In this document: positions 7,822 to 17,762 of the stretch, piece after piece | How the letters are laid out: every line of letters starts with the position of its first letter | Position numbering within the stretch: position 1 is the stretch's first letter | DNA from: Gordonia polyisoprenivorans | GTDB lineage: Bacteria; Actinomycetota; Actinomycetes; Mycobacteriales; Mycobacteriaceae | Assembly (NCBI RefSeq): GCF_017654315.1 | Contig: NZ_CP072203.1 | Coordinates: 3,844,001 to 3,908,000 of the forward strand | Length of the DNA: 64,000 nt | Direction of reading: 5' to 3' | Notes under the pieces: model-generated | Database searches by the model: none | What the model saw: only the letters and a program-made list of their open reading frames with translations | Told to the model about the DNA's origin: nothing | Position numbers and translations under genes: made by a program

Positions 7822-10263
7822 TCAACGCCCGAAGCCGGCGTCCCGCAGGGCCTGTGCCATCGAGCCATTGGGGGCCGCCTCGCGTCGCCGCGAGTTGCCA
7901 CCGCGGCGGCCATCATCTTTCGGCTTGCCACCGCGGCGGTCGTTCTTGGTGCCGGACTGAGCATTTCGAGGCTGCGATTTCACTCCCCCGTCCTTGGCTC
8001 CGTCCTTGGCCCCGCCGCGTCGCGCACCACCGCCGGAGACCTCATCCTGGAGGCGAAGAGTGAGCCCGATCCGTTGTCGTTCGACGTCGACCTCGAGGAC
8101 CTTGACCCTGACGACCTGCCCCGAACGCACGACCTCATGGGGATCGGACACGAAGCGATCCGACATCGCCGAGACGTGCACGAGCCCGTCCTGATGGACG
8201 CCGACGTCGACGAACGCGCCGAACGCGGCGACGTTGGTGACAACCCCTTCGAGCACCATGCCGGGCGTGAGGTCGGAGACCTTCTCCACACCGTCGGCGA
8301 AGGTTGCGGTGGTGAAGGCCGGGCGCGGGTCACGCCCGGGCTTCTCCAACTCGGCGAGGATGTCGGTCACCGTCGGCACACCGAAACGCTCGTCGGCGAA
8401 TTCGGCCGGGCGCAGGGACCGCAGGGTGCGTTCGTTCCCGATCAGTTCGGCGAGGCCGATGCCCGAGCGATCCAGAATCCGACGCACCACCGGATAGGAC
8501 TCCGGGTGCACCCCCGAACCGTCGAGCGGGTCGTCGCCGTCTCGGATGCGCAGGAAGCCCGCACATTGTTCGAAAGCCTTGGGCCCGAGTCGCGGAACAT
8601 CGAGCAGCGCGCTGCGATTGCGGAACGCACCGACCGAATCACGGTGGGTGACGATCGCCTCGGCCAGCGTCGGCGTCACTCCGGACACCTTGGCGAGCAG
8701 CGGGACCGAGGCGGTGTTGAGGTCCACGCCGACCGCGTTGACGGCATCCTCGACCACCGCGTCCAGACTCCGCGCCAGCGTGCCCGGGGTGACGTCGTGC
8801 TGATACTGGCCGACGCCAATCGATTTCGGTTCGATCTTGACCAGTTCGGCCAGCGGATCCTGCAGTCGTCGGGCGATCGAGACCGCACCACGCAACGACA
8901 CGTCGAGGGCGGGGAGTTCACGCGAGGCGTACTCCGAGGCCGAGTACACCGACGCGCCGGCCTCGCTCACCATCGCCTTGGTCGGCGCCGCAGCACCGGC
9001 CGACTTGATGTCGGCGATGAGTTCGGTTGCCAGTGCATCGGTTTCACGGGAAGCGGTGCCGTTGCCGATGGCGATCAACTCCACCTGATGGCGGGCGATG
9101 AGCGCACCGAGTGTCGCCTTGGCCTGATCCCACTGCTTCTGCGGCTGATGCGGATAGATCGCGCACGTGTCGAGCACCTTGCCGGTGGCGTCGACCACGG
9201 CAACCTTCACGCCGGTCCGGAATCCCGGGTCCAGGCCGAGGGTGGTGCGCGCGCCGGCCGGTGCGGCCAGCAGCAGGTCCTTCAGGTTGGTCGCGAACAC
9301 CGTGACGGCGTCCTGCTCGGCGCGCTGACGCAGTCGGACGCGCGCGTCCACCGCCGCCGACACCATCAGTTTTGTCCGCCATGCCCAGCGCACGGTCTGC
9401 GACAACCACGGGGTTGCCGGGCCCGGATGCGACCGGTCGACGCCGAGTGTGGCCGCGACCATCGCCTCGTACTCGTCGTCCTCGCCGGCGTCGAAATCCA
9501 GCGAGAGCACGTCCTCCTTCTCACCGCGCAGCACGGCGAGCACCCGATGCGAGGGCATCTTCTCCAGCGGTTCGGAGAACTCGAAGTAGTCGCGGAACTT
9601 CTGTCCGGCAGGGGTTTTCGCAACCACCTCGGAGCGCGGCGCGGTCCGCAGCGCGCCCTGCGACCACAGCTTCTCACGGACGGCGCCCACGAGTTCGGCG
9701 TCCTCCGCGGCCCGTTCGATGAGAATGTGGCGTGCGCCCTCGAGTGCTGCCGCGGCGTCGGCGACACCCGCGGAATCCCCGTCCGCCGGGGTGAGGAATC
9801 CGGCCGCCACCTCCTCGGGGACGAGGGTGGGATCGTCGAGCAGTCGCAGGGCCAGCGGCTCGAGGCCGGCCTCGCGGGCGATCTGGGCCTTGGTGCGGCG
9901 CTTGGGCTTGTAGGGCAGGTAGATGTCCTCGACGCGCGACTTGGTGTCGGCGGCGACGAGCGCGGCCTTCAGGTCGTCGGTCAGTTTGCCCTGCTCGGAG
10001 ATTGAGGCCAGCACGGCGGCGCGGCGCTCGTCGAGTTCCCGCAGATACCGCAGTCGTTCGTCGAGTTGGCGCAGTTGCGCGTCGTCGAGACTGCCGGTCA
10101 CCTCCTTGCGGTACCGCGCGATGAACGGGACCGTCGAGCCCTCGTCGAGCAGCGCGACGGCTGCGGCGACCTGGTGCTCCCCGACGGCCAGTTCTTCGGC
10201 CAGACGTGCGTTGACGGACTTGACTCCGGGTATTGCCGGTGCGCTCGAACTCACCCGGAGCAC
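7822..10263 (-). CDS. tex: Tex family S1 RNA-binding transcription accessory protein
   Basis: This is an 813-residue protein of the Tex/YqgF/HhH/S1 architecture. An N-terminal helical region (ARYRKEVTGSLDDAQLRQLDERL) comes first, then a YqgF-like nuclease-fold segment (TLGLDPGFRTGVKVAVVD). Helix-hairpin-helix repeats follow (VDLNTASVPLLAKVSGVTPTLAEAIV), then an S1 domain (GMVLEGVVTNVAAFGAFVDVG), and last a basic Gly/Arg/Lys tail (RRGGNSRRREAAP). Tex proteins bind structured RNA and affect transcription and ribosome-associated processes. The start is GTG at 10263; GTG at 10254 is as good. The disordered basic tail (about 60 residues) is typical of actinobacterial members. Confidence 0.9.
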   Translation of the reverse strand: MLRVSSSAPAIPGVKSVNARLAEELAVGEHQVAAAVALLDEGSTVPFIARYRKEVTGSLDDAQLRQLDERLRYLRELDERRAAVLASISEQGKLTDDLKAALVAADTKSRVEDIYLPYKPKRRTKAQIAREAGLEPLALRLLDDPTLVPEEVAAGFLTPADGDSAGVADAAAALEGARHILIERAAEDAELVGAVREKLWSQGALRTAPRSEVVAKTPAGQKFRDYFEFSEPLEKMPSHRVLAVLRGEKEDVLSLDFDAGEDDEYEAMVAATLGVDRSHPGPATPWLSQTVRWAWRTKLMVSAAVDARVRLRQRAEQDAVTVFATNLKDLLLAAPAGARTTLGLDPGFRTGVKVAVVDATGKVLDTCAIYPHQPQKQWDQAKATLGALIARHQVELIAIGNGTASRETDALATELIADIKSAGAAAPTKAMVSEAGASVYSASEYASRELPALDVSLRGAVSIARRLQDPLAELVKIEPKSIGVGQYQHDVTPGTLARSLDAVVEDAVNAVGVDLNTASVPLLAKVSGVTPTLAEAIVTHRDSVGAFRNRSALLDVPRLGPKAFEQCAGFLRIRDGDDPLDGSGVHPESYPVVRRILDRSGIGLAELIGNERTLRSLRPAEFADERFGVPTVTDILAELEKPGRDPRPAFTTATFADGVEKVSDLTPGMVLEGVVTNVAAFGAFVDVGVHQDGLVHVSAMSDRFVSDPHEVVRSGQVVRVKVLEVDVERQRIGLTLRLQDEVSGGGARRGGAKDGAKDGGVKSQPRNAQSGTKNDRRGGKPKDDGRRGGNSRRREAAPNGSMAQALRDAGFGR

Positions 10264-10346
10264 CCTACCGAAGGGGTGTGACAGCCCGGCGGGTCAGGCA
10301 TATGCGTGTCGGGTCACCGGGTCGCGGGTCGGTCGTCGCCGACCGC

Positions 10347-11342
10347 TCAGGGCGCCGTGATCGCCGCGCGGAACTCCTCGGAGCGGTAGAACGGTTCGAA
10401 GTGTCGGCGTATCACCGGCTCGAGCATGCCCCGGTCGTCGAGCCGCGACATCACCGCAGGCCCGAAGCGCAGCCCCTCCTCGATCAGGTCCGCTCGTCCG
10501 ATACCCAGGTCGGCGAGGAGATCGACGAGCGTCACCGCACCGTACTTGTCGAAGACGTGGTCGATGCCCTCGTCGAGGAGTGCGCGAAAATAATCGGTGT
10601 CACGGAAGGACTTCCAGAACTCGAACAGTACGACGACGAGGTCGTCGATGTCCTCGTCGGTCACCAGTTCGCGCCACCAGCCGACCGAGTCGTCCGAACG
10701 CAACCGCCACAGATCGCGCGCCGCGTCGAGCAGGACTGCGTCTCCGTCTTCCTTGGCCGCCGCCAACACGTAGCTCGCGCCCCGACGGGTGAGGATCGTC
10801 AGCGCCGAGGACACCACCGGCACGAGCGGACTTGCGAGCCGGGTGACCCCGCGGACCACCGACGCGGCCACGCCCGGGCCACCGGCCATCGCGCGTCCGT
10901 CGGCGACTGCGGCGTCGAAGGCATGCGACACCACATCCACGCACGCGTCGACCGCGGCGGGGCTGGTCGCGATCTCCGCAGCGATACGACGGGCGATGCC
11001 GGTCTCGGCGATCGCGGTGAACAGTTCGTCGGCATGGCGTGCGTCGAGAACCTCCGACATCACGACCTCGTCGTTGACGCGATGGCGGTACAGGCGGGCG
11101 GCGATCTCACCGACCAACTCCGGGATGGAGCCCTCCACCGGCAACTGCACGGTGTACTTGTGGGCGGTCAGCTTGATCAGGTCACGGGTGATGACGTCGT
11201 CGAGGGTCAGGCCGGACACATCGCCGAGGAAGGCATCGACCTCCTCGACCACGAGTTGGCCGTATCGGTGGGGGTCGCGCAGTTCGCGCATGGTGAAAGA
11301 GATCTGGGCCTCGAGCAGACGCGTGGCGAGATCGTCGGACAT
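10347..11342 (-). CDS. Conserved hypothetical protein
   Basis: The 331-residue soluble, mostly helical protein is rich in Ala, Asp, Glu and Val, and I see no known catalytic motif. It contains repeated short helices (LLEAQISFTMRELRD, ELVGEIAARLYRHRVNDEVV) and a C-terminal segment RRHFEPFYRSEEFRAA. There is no signal peptide; the hydrophobic stretch LASPLVPVVSSALTIL (near 165-180) is short and could be a buried helix. Codon use is native. It lies 83 bases downstream of the tex start on the same strand. I do not recognise a function. Confidence 0.65.
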   Translation of the reverse strand: MSDDLATRLLEAQISFTMRELRDPHRYGQLVVEEVDAFLGDVSGLTLDDVITRDLIKLTAHKYTVQLPVEGSIPELVGEIAARLYRHRVNDEVVMSEVLDARHADELFTAIAETGIARRIAAEIATSPAAVDACVDVVSHAFDAAVADGRAMAGGPGVAASVVRGVTRLASPLVPVVSSALTILTRRGASYVLAAAKEDGDAVLLDAARDLWRLRSDDSVGWWRELVTDEDIDDLVVVLFEFWKSFRDTDYFRALLDEGIDHVFDKYGAVTLVDLLADLGIGRADLIEEGLRFGPAVMSRLDDRGMLEPVIRRHFEPFYRSEEFRAAITAP

Positions 11343-11442
11343 CTCACCAGGGTGTCACACCGGTCGGAGGAGTTCGTCGCATTCTCGTGGTCGGGAACGG
11401 GTCGGGCTCGTAAACTCCCACCGTGCGGGTTTCTTCGGAAGA

Positions 11443-13326
11443 ATGTGGGTTTTCATGGGCTTCCTGATCGGATTCTCCCCCTGGATCGTGTACTGGATTC
11501 TGTTGGGCAACATGCCGTTTCGCGGTGCCGTGCTCATCGCCCTGGGATTGTCGGTCATCGCCGTGGCCGTGCAGCGCATCCGCAAACAGCCCTGGCATTC
11601 CCTCGAGGTCGGCGCGGTCGTGGTGTTCGTGATCCTGGCGGTGTTGTCATTCACCGTCAGCGACAGATTCCTCGAACAGTGGCTGCAGCCCCTGGGTAAT
11701 GCGGGCATCTTCCTCGTCGCGTTGACGGGTGTGATGATCGGTCGCCCGTTCGTCCGCGAATACGCCGCCGCCTCGGTCGACGCCGCGACCGCCCGCAGCG
11801 ACGGTTTCCGGGTGATCACCACCGCGATGACGTGGATGTGGACCACGGTCTTCGCGTTGATGACCCTCATCTCGTGCATACCCCCGATCATCCAGGGGCA
11901 GGCCACGATTCGCGACGGCGGTTCGGTGGCCTCGGTACTGTGCTACTGGGTCATCCCGTTCACGTTGATGGGGTTGGCCGGCACCGCGTCGGGCGTGTTC
12001 CCGTCCTGGTTCGACAAGAAGACCGCCGCGATGTCCGAGCGTGAGGGGGCCGTCGATCCCGGCGCTCCGGTACCCCAGCCGCCTCCTGCACCACCGGTCA
12101 CCGATCCCCATCTGCAACTGCAGGTGCCGCACGCCTCCCGCCACGACGAGCCATTCGCGATCACCGTGACATCCCGCGCGACCTCGCCGGTGGCGCTGAC
12201 GGTCTCCGGCGCCGATCTCTACGGTCGAACCTGGACCTGGCGCGGGTCGGCCGGGAATGGGCAAACGATCGCCGACGAACCGATCTGGGCGATGCAGTTC
12301 GACGGCCCGGCCGACCGCGCCGACCTGTTCATCCCGCCGGAGCAGCCATGGCAAGTCCGGGTCGAGGCCTCCGTGGACGGTCGGAGCGCGGCCTTGACCT
12401 GTCTGCGTCGGGCCACCGACCCGGCAGTGGAGGTGACCGAGATCGACGTCGACGGGCGACGGGCACTGCTGGCCGCACCGGCGTCGGCGGCCGGACCCGC
12501 CGTCGTCTGTTTCGGCGGTTCCGAAGGCGGCGTGGATTCACAGCGAGCGGCCATCTGCGCTCTCGCGTCGCGCGGGGTCACCGCACTGGCGTATGCGTGG
12601 CTCGACGACGGACCCGACGCCGCTCCCATCGCCGACATCCCGCTCGAACGATTCGCCGCAGCCGTGCGCTGGCTGTCGGAGCATGTCGGCGGGCCCGTTG
12701 CCACGATGGGCATCTCGCGCGGCGCCGAGGGGCTCGCGGCCACCCTGGCCCGCGAGCCCGACCTCGCCGTGTCGGCGGTGATCCTGCTCAGCCCGAGCAG
12801 CGTCACCTGGCAGGCGATCGGGCCCGACGGGGAGATCCCGGGCACCTCGTCGTGGACCCATCACGGACAACCGTGCGCCTACGTCCCGCTGCCGAGCGGC
12901 GCGCTGATGCCACAACTCGTCGGCAACGCGTGGCGGCTGTCGCGCGACGTCGCCGCGCACCGTCCGACCGTGCTCCGCCTGCATCCCGCCTACGAAGAAG
13001 GCCTCGCGCGTGAGATCACCGACGACGCGGTGATCGCCGCCGAGGCCATCGGGTGCCCCGTCCTCGCGGTCAGCGGCTCCGACGACGAGCTCTGGCCCGC
13101 GGAGTCGATGGCCGATGCCCTGCTCGGGCGTCGGAACAACCCGGCGGACAGACACATTCGGTATGAGGGAGCCGGGCATTTCCTGCGGCCCGGACTCTAT
13201 CCGTCGACCGTGTCGAGGACCGGCGGGATCGCCCTCGGCGGCCGCCCTGCCGACCAGGCGGCAGCATGCCTGTCCTTGACCGCGGAACTGGTGAGCTTCC
13301 TCGTCGGCGCACGGCACACGGTATGA
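11443..13326 (+). CDS. Membrane domain fused to BAAT-type acyl-CoA thioesterase/acyltransferase
   Basis: The protein is 627 residues from ATG 11443 (ATG 11455 also possible). Residues about 1-190 hold four or five hydrophobic helices (FLIGFSPWIVYWILLG; VVVFVILAVLSFTV; GIFLVALTGVMIG; TVFALMTLISCIPPI; VIPFTLMGLAGTASGVF). A Pro-rich linker follows (APVPQPPPAPPVTDP). Next comes a beta-sandwich like the bile-acid-CoA transferase N-terminal domain. The alpha/beta-hydrolase domain has the nucleophile elbow GISRGAE, Asp in SGSDDELWPAES and His in GAGHFLRPG. BAAT-type enzymes cleave or transfer acyl groups from acyl-CoA and are normally soluble. Membrane tethering suggests a lipid or acyl-thioester substrate at the membrane. 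It is divergent from the upstream hypothetical gene. Confidence 0.75.
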   Translation: MWVFMGFLIGFSPWIVYWILLGNMPFRGAVLIALGLSVIAVAVQRIRKQPWHSLEVGAVVVFVILAVLSFTVSDRFLEQWLQPLGNAGIFLVALTGVMIGRPFVREYAAASVDAATARSDGFRVITTAMTWMWTTVFALMTLISCIPPIIQGQATIRDGGSVASVLCYWVIPFTLMGLAGTASGVFPSWFDKKTAAMSEREGAVDPGAPVPQPPPAPPVTDPHLQLQVPHASRHDEPFAITVTSRATSPVALTVSGADLYGRTWTWRGSAGNGQTIADEPIWAMQFDGPADRADLFIPPEQPWQVRVEASVDGRSAALTCLRRATDPAVEVTEIDVDGRRALLAAPASAAGPAVVCFGGSEGGVDSQRAAICALASRGVTALAYAWLDDGPDAAPIADIPLERFAAAVRWLSEHVGGPVATMGISRGAEGLAATLAREPDLAVSAVILLSPSSVTWQAIGPDGEIPGTSSWTHHGQPCAYVPLPSGALMPQLVGNAWRLSRDVAAHRPTVLRLHPAYEEGLAREITDDAVIAAEAIGCPVLAVSGSDDELWPAESMADALLGRRNNPADRHIRYEGAGHFLRPGLYPSTVSRTGGIALGGRPADQAAACLSLTAELVSFLVGARHTV

Positions 13327-13346
13327 GCCTCACCGCCTGATTCACC

Positions 13347-14366
13347 TCACGCCGGTGTCCACCCCAGCGCCGGCCCGAGACGCTGTGCCATGTCGGTGAT
13401 GATCTGCCGGTAGTCCTCGTCGTCGAAGCTGAACGGCAGAGCGAACGCCACCTCGGCGGCACGCTGGAAACCCTTGTGCTGGTACAGAATCTCCGCGAGT
13501 TCTTCCGACGGGCCGACGAAGTCCGGGGAGAAGAGCATGCCGCGCGGGCCCTGCGGGGTGAGGGTGCGGGGCAGTCGGGCCTCGGCGTAGGCCCGGTACC
13601 GGGCGATCTGCTCGGAACTCGCCGTGTCGGTGGGAATGACCACGAGCCCCTGTGACACGCGCGCCGACGCCGGATCACGATGGTGGGCCAGGTAGGCATC
13701 GATGTGTTCGGCCTGAATGGTCGCGAAGTCGCGCGACTCGGTGCCCTCGATGGTGACCACCGACGAGGTCAGGTAGTTCAGGCCCTGCTCCCCCGCCCAG
13801 ATCGCCGACTCGCGCCCGCCGCCGTACCACACCCGGTCGGCCAGACCCGGTGAGTGCGGCTGCACCCGCCGCGAGAACGATTCGATGCCGACGACACCCT
13901 CGAAGTCGCTGACGGGGTCGCCGCGCAGACAGGACATCAGGCGGACGACGCGGTCCTTGGAGAAGTTCTCGATGTCGTGGGTCTCCGGGTACAGCGCGGC
14001 CTTGACGTCGTCATAGCGCATCGGGGTACCCACGGAGACACCGGGATTGACCCGTCCTCCGGACAACACGTCGACGGTCGCGAGGTCTTCGGCCAGTCGT
14101 AGCGGATTCTCCCAGCCGAGGGGGATCACCGCGGTGCCGAGCTGGATTCGACTTGTGCGCATGGCGGCCGCGGCCATCACCGCGACCGGCGAGGAGATCC
14201 CGTACTGCAGATGCCGGTTGCGCAACCACACGCTGTCGAAGCCGAGGTCCTCGGCGCGCTCGATGACCTCGAGGGTCGTGCGGTGCCCGGCCGCCGGGTC
14301 CGCCTCATCGAACGACCCGATCGTGAGAAAACCCAGCGACCGCAGGGGTCGATCCGTCGTCGGCAT
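13347..14366 (-). CDS. LLM-class flavin-dependent oxidoreductase
   Basis: From ATG 14366 the product is 339 residues with the luciferase-like TIM-barrel pattern: LEVIERAEDLGFDSVWLRNRHLQ, then LGTAVIPLGWENPLRLAEDLATVDVLSGGR and VGTPMRYDD. Actinobacterial members use FMN or F420 to oxidise diverse substrates; this one cannot be assigned. Longer upstream starts (to 14492) would encode Ser/Arg-rich sequence lying in the divergent promoter region, and were rejected. It is divergent from the threonine-aldolase gene, with 73 bases between the starts, and convergent with the BAAT fusion gene. Confidence 0.8.
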   Translation of the reverse strand: MPTTDRPLRSLGFLTIGSFDEADPAAGHRTTLEVIERAEDLGFDSVWLRNRHLQYGISSPVAVMAAAAMRTSRIQLGTAVIPLGWENPLRLAEDLATVDVLSGGRVNPGVSVGTPMRYDDVKAALYPETHDIENFSKDRVVRLMSCLRGDPVSDFEGVVGIESFSRRVQPHSPGLADRVWYGGGRESAIWAGEQGLNYLTSSVVTIEGTESRDFATIQAEHIDAYLAHHRDPASARVSQGLVVIPTDTASSEQIARYRAYAEARLPRTLTPQGPRGMLFSPDFVGPSEELAEILYQHKGFQRAAEVAFALPFSFDDEDYRQIITDMAQRLGPALGWTPA

Positions 14367-14439
14367 GGCACTCAGTGTGCCGCACCCCGCCGTGGTGAGC
14401 ACGCCCCGAGCACCTTCGACCCTGTGAGAGCCTGAACTG

Positions 14440-15539
14440 GTGACGCTTCCCTCGATGCACGACTCCTCGTGGCACGCCTTCGCCAGCGACAACTACGCCG
14501 GTGCCCACCCGGACGTGATGGCCGCGGTCGTCGCCGCCAACGGCGGACATCTGGGGTCCTACGGGACCGATATCTACACCGAACGACTTCGAGACGTGGT
14601 CGTCGCGCAGTTCGGTGAGCAAGCCGAGGTCTTCCCGGTCTTCAACGGGACCGGGGCCAACATCGTCGCCCTGACCGCGGTGACCCCGCGCTGGGGTGCC
14701 GTCGTGACCACCTCCGACGCACATATCAATGGCTCCGAAGGCACTGCACCCGAGCAGGTTTCGGGACTGAAGATCCTCCATGTGCCCGCCCCGGACGGCA
14801 AGTTGCGGCCGGCACGGATCGCCGCCGCTGCCTGCGCACTCGGGGATGCACAACGCGCCCAGCCATCGGCGGTGAGTCTGACGCAGTGCACCGAGGTCGG
14901 CACCGTGTACACCGCGGAGGAGATCACCGAGATCTGCGCGGTGGCGCACGAGCACGGGATGGCGGTGCACGTCGACGGGGCCCGGCTGTGGAATGCGGCA
15001 GCGGCACTGGACCTCCCGCTACGTGCCTTCACCACCGACGCCGGCGTCGACGTGGTCAGCCTGGGCGGCACCAAGAACGGCGCGCTCGGCGCCGAGGCGG
15101 TCGTCTCATCGACCCGGACCGGTCCGTGGGCACCGCCTACGTGCGAAAGATGACGACCCAGCTGCCGAGCAAGGTGCGGTTCATCTCGGCGCAGCTCCTC
15201 GCCCTGTTCGACGCCGATCTCGGCCTCCGCAACGCCGCACACGCCAATGCGATGGCTGCGCGACTGCGGTCGGCACTGGAACGCCTCGCCGCGGCCGGCT
15301 CGCTCCCCGGTCTCGGGTTCGCCCAGGCCAGTCCCACCAATGCGGTGTTCGCTCGGCTCCCCGTCCACATCGCCGACCGGATTCGCGAACAGGTGCACTT
15401 CTACGACTGGGATCGCGCCGACGGGGTGGTCCGCTGGATGACGTCGTGGGACACGACCGCCGTCGACGTCGACCGATTCGTCACCGTCATCACCGACGCA
15501 TTCGCAAGCGGTGCTGGCACCGAAGCGGATCACTCCTGA
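14440..15539 (+). pseudogene. Threonine aldolase family lyase, frameshifted
   Basis: The frame starting at 14440 encodes the N-terminal two thirds of a PLP-dependent beta-eliminating lyase/threonine aldolase. It includes DNYAGAHPDV, HVDGARLWNA and the PLP-lysine segment SLGGTKNGALGAEAV. The frame is lost near 15,105. The C-terminal third (DPDRSVGTAYVRKMTTQLPSK to the stop at 15539) continues without a gap in another frame. Adding one C at GTCGTC-TCATC restores an uninterrupted protein of about 366 residues, the normal length. The enzyme would cleave L-threonine or allo-threonine to glycine and acetaldehyde. It may be a real mutation or a base-calling error; see the frameshift finding. Confidence 0.75.
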
Positions 15540-15590
15540 CAATCGAGCGGTCTGGGTTCACGGGCTGTCGGGGTTCACGGGCGGTCCGGT

Positions 15591-16465
15591 TCACGATGGT
15601 CGCTGCTCGAGACGGTAGTGCAGTCGCAACGCCCGCATTGGTCCGAGATCCAATGCGTGGTCGGTGCGCAGTTCTCCCTCGTCATCGACGAACACATGGA
15701 TTCGCTCACGAAGCGGGGCGCGGGCGGCGTAGGTCCGTCGGCCGAAGACGACGGTGACATACGCCCCGTCCTCGCCGAAGGTCCGCGATCGCGAGGTCAA
15801 CACCAGTGAGCCATCCGGCTCGGCGCGCGGCCGCAGATATACGCCGACGTTGCCCGCCTCCAGGGGAAAGGCCACCGCCACATGGGGTTGCGCCGATCCG
15901 GGCAGCATCGCGCTGCGATAGAAGCCGCTGTAGACCGCCGATCCGTCCAGGCGCAGCGTCCGTAGCCAGGCCGCCCCGGCGCGATGCCCGTCGACGTCGT
16001 CGATCACCCGCACACGACTGGTCATGCCGCGGCTCACCGACAACGGGAGGTGGGTAACGCCAACTGCCGAACGCGCCGGCCGAAGAGGCCGGCGATCGCC
16101 GTGGCACCGGGCGCGAGCAGTGGATTCCATTGCGCCCACACCTCCATCCGCCACCGCGCAGTGTGTTCATAGAAGTTCCGAACCAGCGGATGCAGTTGTG
16201 CCGCAGTGAAATCGGGACCGTCGAGCACACTCATGTCGCCGAAGAGTCCGTCATCGGCGGAGACCGGGCGGACGCGCCCCGAGTGGTCGAGATCGTCGAA
16301 CCATGCGTCGCCGACGGTGTGCCGACGATTCATCGGGCTGCGTAAGAAGGCATGCTCGGACGAGTCGAGGTCGACCGGCCGTCCGACGAGTCGCCACCAC
16401 GTCCGTGAGGGCAGGTCCAACGCGTGGAGCAACCGGTCCGCCGTCGGCGTCGTGCGCGTGGTCAT
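15591..16465 (-). pseudogene. Conserved hypothetical protein, frameshifted
   Basis: Two abutting minus-strand frames appear to be one gene. The first (16465 to about 16034) gives LDSSEHAFLRSPMNRRHTVGDAWFDDL and then FYEHTARWRMEVWAQWNPLLAPGATAIAGLFGRRVRQLALP. The second (from about 16050 to 15591) gives LPLSVSRGMTSRVRVIDDVDGHRAG, ending HYRLEQRPS. Adding one C in the CCC run near 16,055 joins them in frame into about 290 residues. I know similar unnamed proteins in mycolata but no function. The second part could also be translated alone from ATG 16025 (144 residues). Confidence 0.6.
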
Positions 16466-16542
16466 GGACGCAGATCGTAGGTGACCGCCCTCGATCGTGA
16501 CGAAGCGACACACACACCCACTGCGCCCGGAATGATCAGGGC

Positions 16543-17624
16543 GTGGTCGATCCCGAATTGCGCACCATTCCCGACGGACTCGTCGATGTCACTCTCCAGG
16601 CGAGCGCGCCCGAGGCAACGAGTGCCGCCGCCCTGAGCCACTTTGCCCCGGACGATCCGGCGATGCCCATGTATCGGGTGATCGCCAACAACCGAGCGCC
16701 GGTCGCCTTGCGTGACTTGATGATCGCGCCGGTGCGCAGCGGCTACATCGGCGACGGCCACCAGCCCGATCCGGCGCTCGTCCCGCCCTCGGGCGCACAG
16801 GCCGTACCGGATGTCGACGTGAGCGAGATCTACGTGCCGGTCGACGGCGGTGTCACCCGCTGCCGGCTGTATCGACCGACGAGCACCGATCCCGAGGAAC
16901 TGCTGCCGGTACTCGTGTACTTCCACGGCGGTGGCTTCACCGTCGGCAGCTCCGACGATTGTGACTTCCTCACCCGCAAACTCGCCGCCACCAACCGCGC
17001 ACTGGTCGTCTCGGCCAATTACCGTCTCGCGCCGGAGTTTCCGTTCCCGGCACCGCTCGACGACGCCTACGGCGTGTATCACTGGGTGACGGGCAATGCT
17101 TCACGTGTCGGTGGCGACACTCGTTTCCTCGGAGTCGCCGGTGACTCGTCGGGCTCGAACTTTGCCGCCGCAATACCTCTGCGGTGTGCCGACGACGGGG
17201 TTCGCACCCCCGACGCCGTGGTGCTGTTGGGCGCGATGGTGGACTTCCGGTTCGAGCGCTGGGCGTCGTTTCGTGAGCAGGCTCCGCGCGGCATCGTCTA
17301 CGACACCGCGTTCACCGGGTTCATCCGTGGCGCCTATCTGCCGACCACCCCGTGGGATCACCCGTACGCCAGTCCGATCGAGGCGATCTGCGCGCGTATC
17401 CACCGACGGTGATCGCGACCGGCACCCACGACCCGATCATCGATTCGGCGCGTGCCTTCGCCGATCGCCTCGGCGAAGCGGGCACCTCGGTGACCACGTA
17501 CTTCCCGGCCGGGATGCCGCACGGGTTCTACTTCTTTCCCGGCGTGCACCCCGAGGAGGACGTCGCGTATCGCATCGTGGCCGATGCGTTGGCACAGCTG
17601 ATCAGCACCGCCACCGCCGGCTGA
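16543..17624 (+). pseudogene. HSL-family alpha/beta-hydrolase (esterase/lipase), frameshifted
   Basis: Residues about 1-285 form the body of a hormone-sensitive-lipase-type esterase. The oxyanion motif is HGGGF (in VLVYFHGGGFTVGSSDD), and the nucleophile elbow is GDSSGS. The frame then runs out at 17412. The missing C-terminus, with the catalytic Asp (GTHDPIID) and His (GMPHGFYFF), continues in another frame to 17624. Adding one G to the GG at about 17,382 restores IEGDLRAYPPTVIATGTHDP and a full-length protein of about 360 residues. The product would hydrolyse carboxyl esters. It lies between a broken hypothetical gene and an SDR gene. Confidence 0.8.
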
Positions 17625-17762
17625 TCGGCGGTGGGGCGGGCGCGGCAACCCGATGCGGGGTTGCATCGCCATGCAACCCTATGATCCACGTCACTCCTCG
17701 TCGTAGCGTCATGCGCGCACCGAGCCGATCAGCGCCCGGGATGTCGAGAACGAGGAGAAGCG

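Noticed and set aside
7555..10005. 816-codon open frame antisense to tex
   Set aside because: It is the mirror of a well-conserved Tex gene. Its translation is Arg/Gly/Val-rich with no domain, a common artefact of high GC content.
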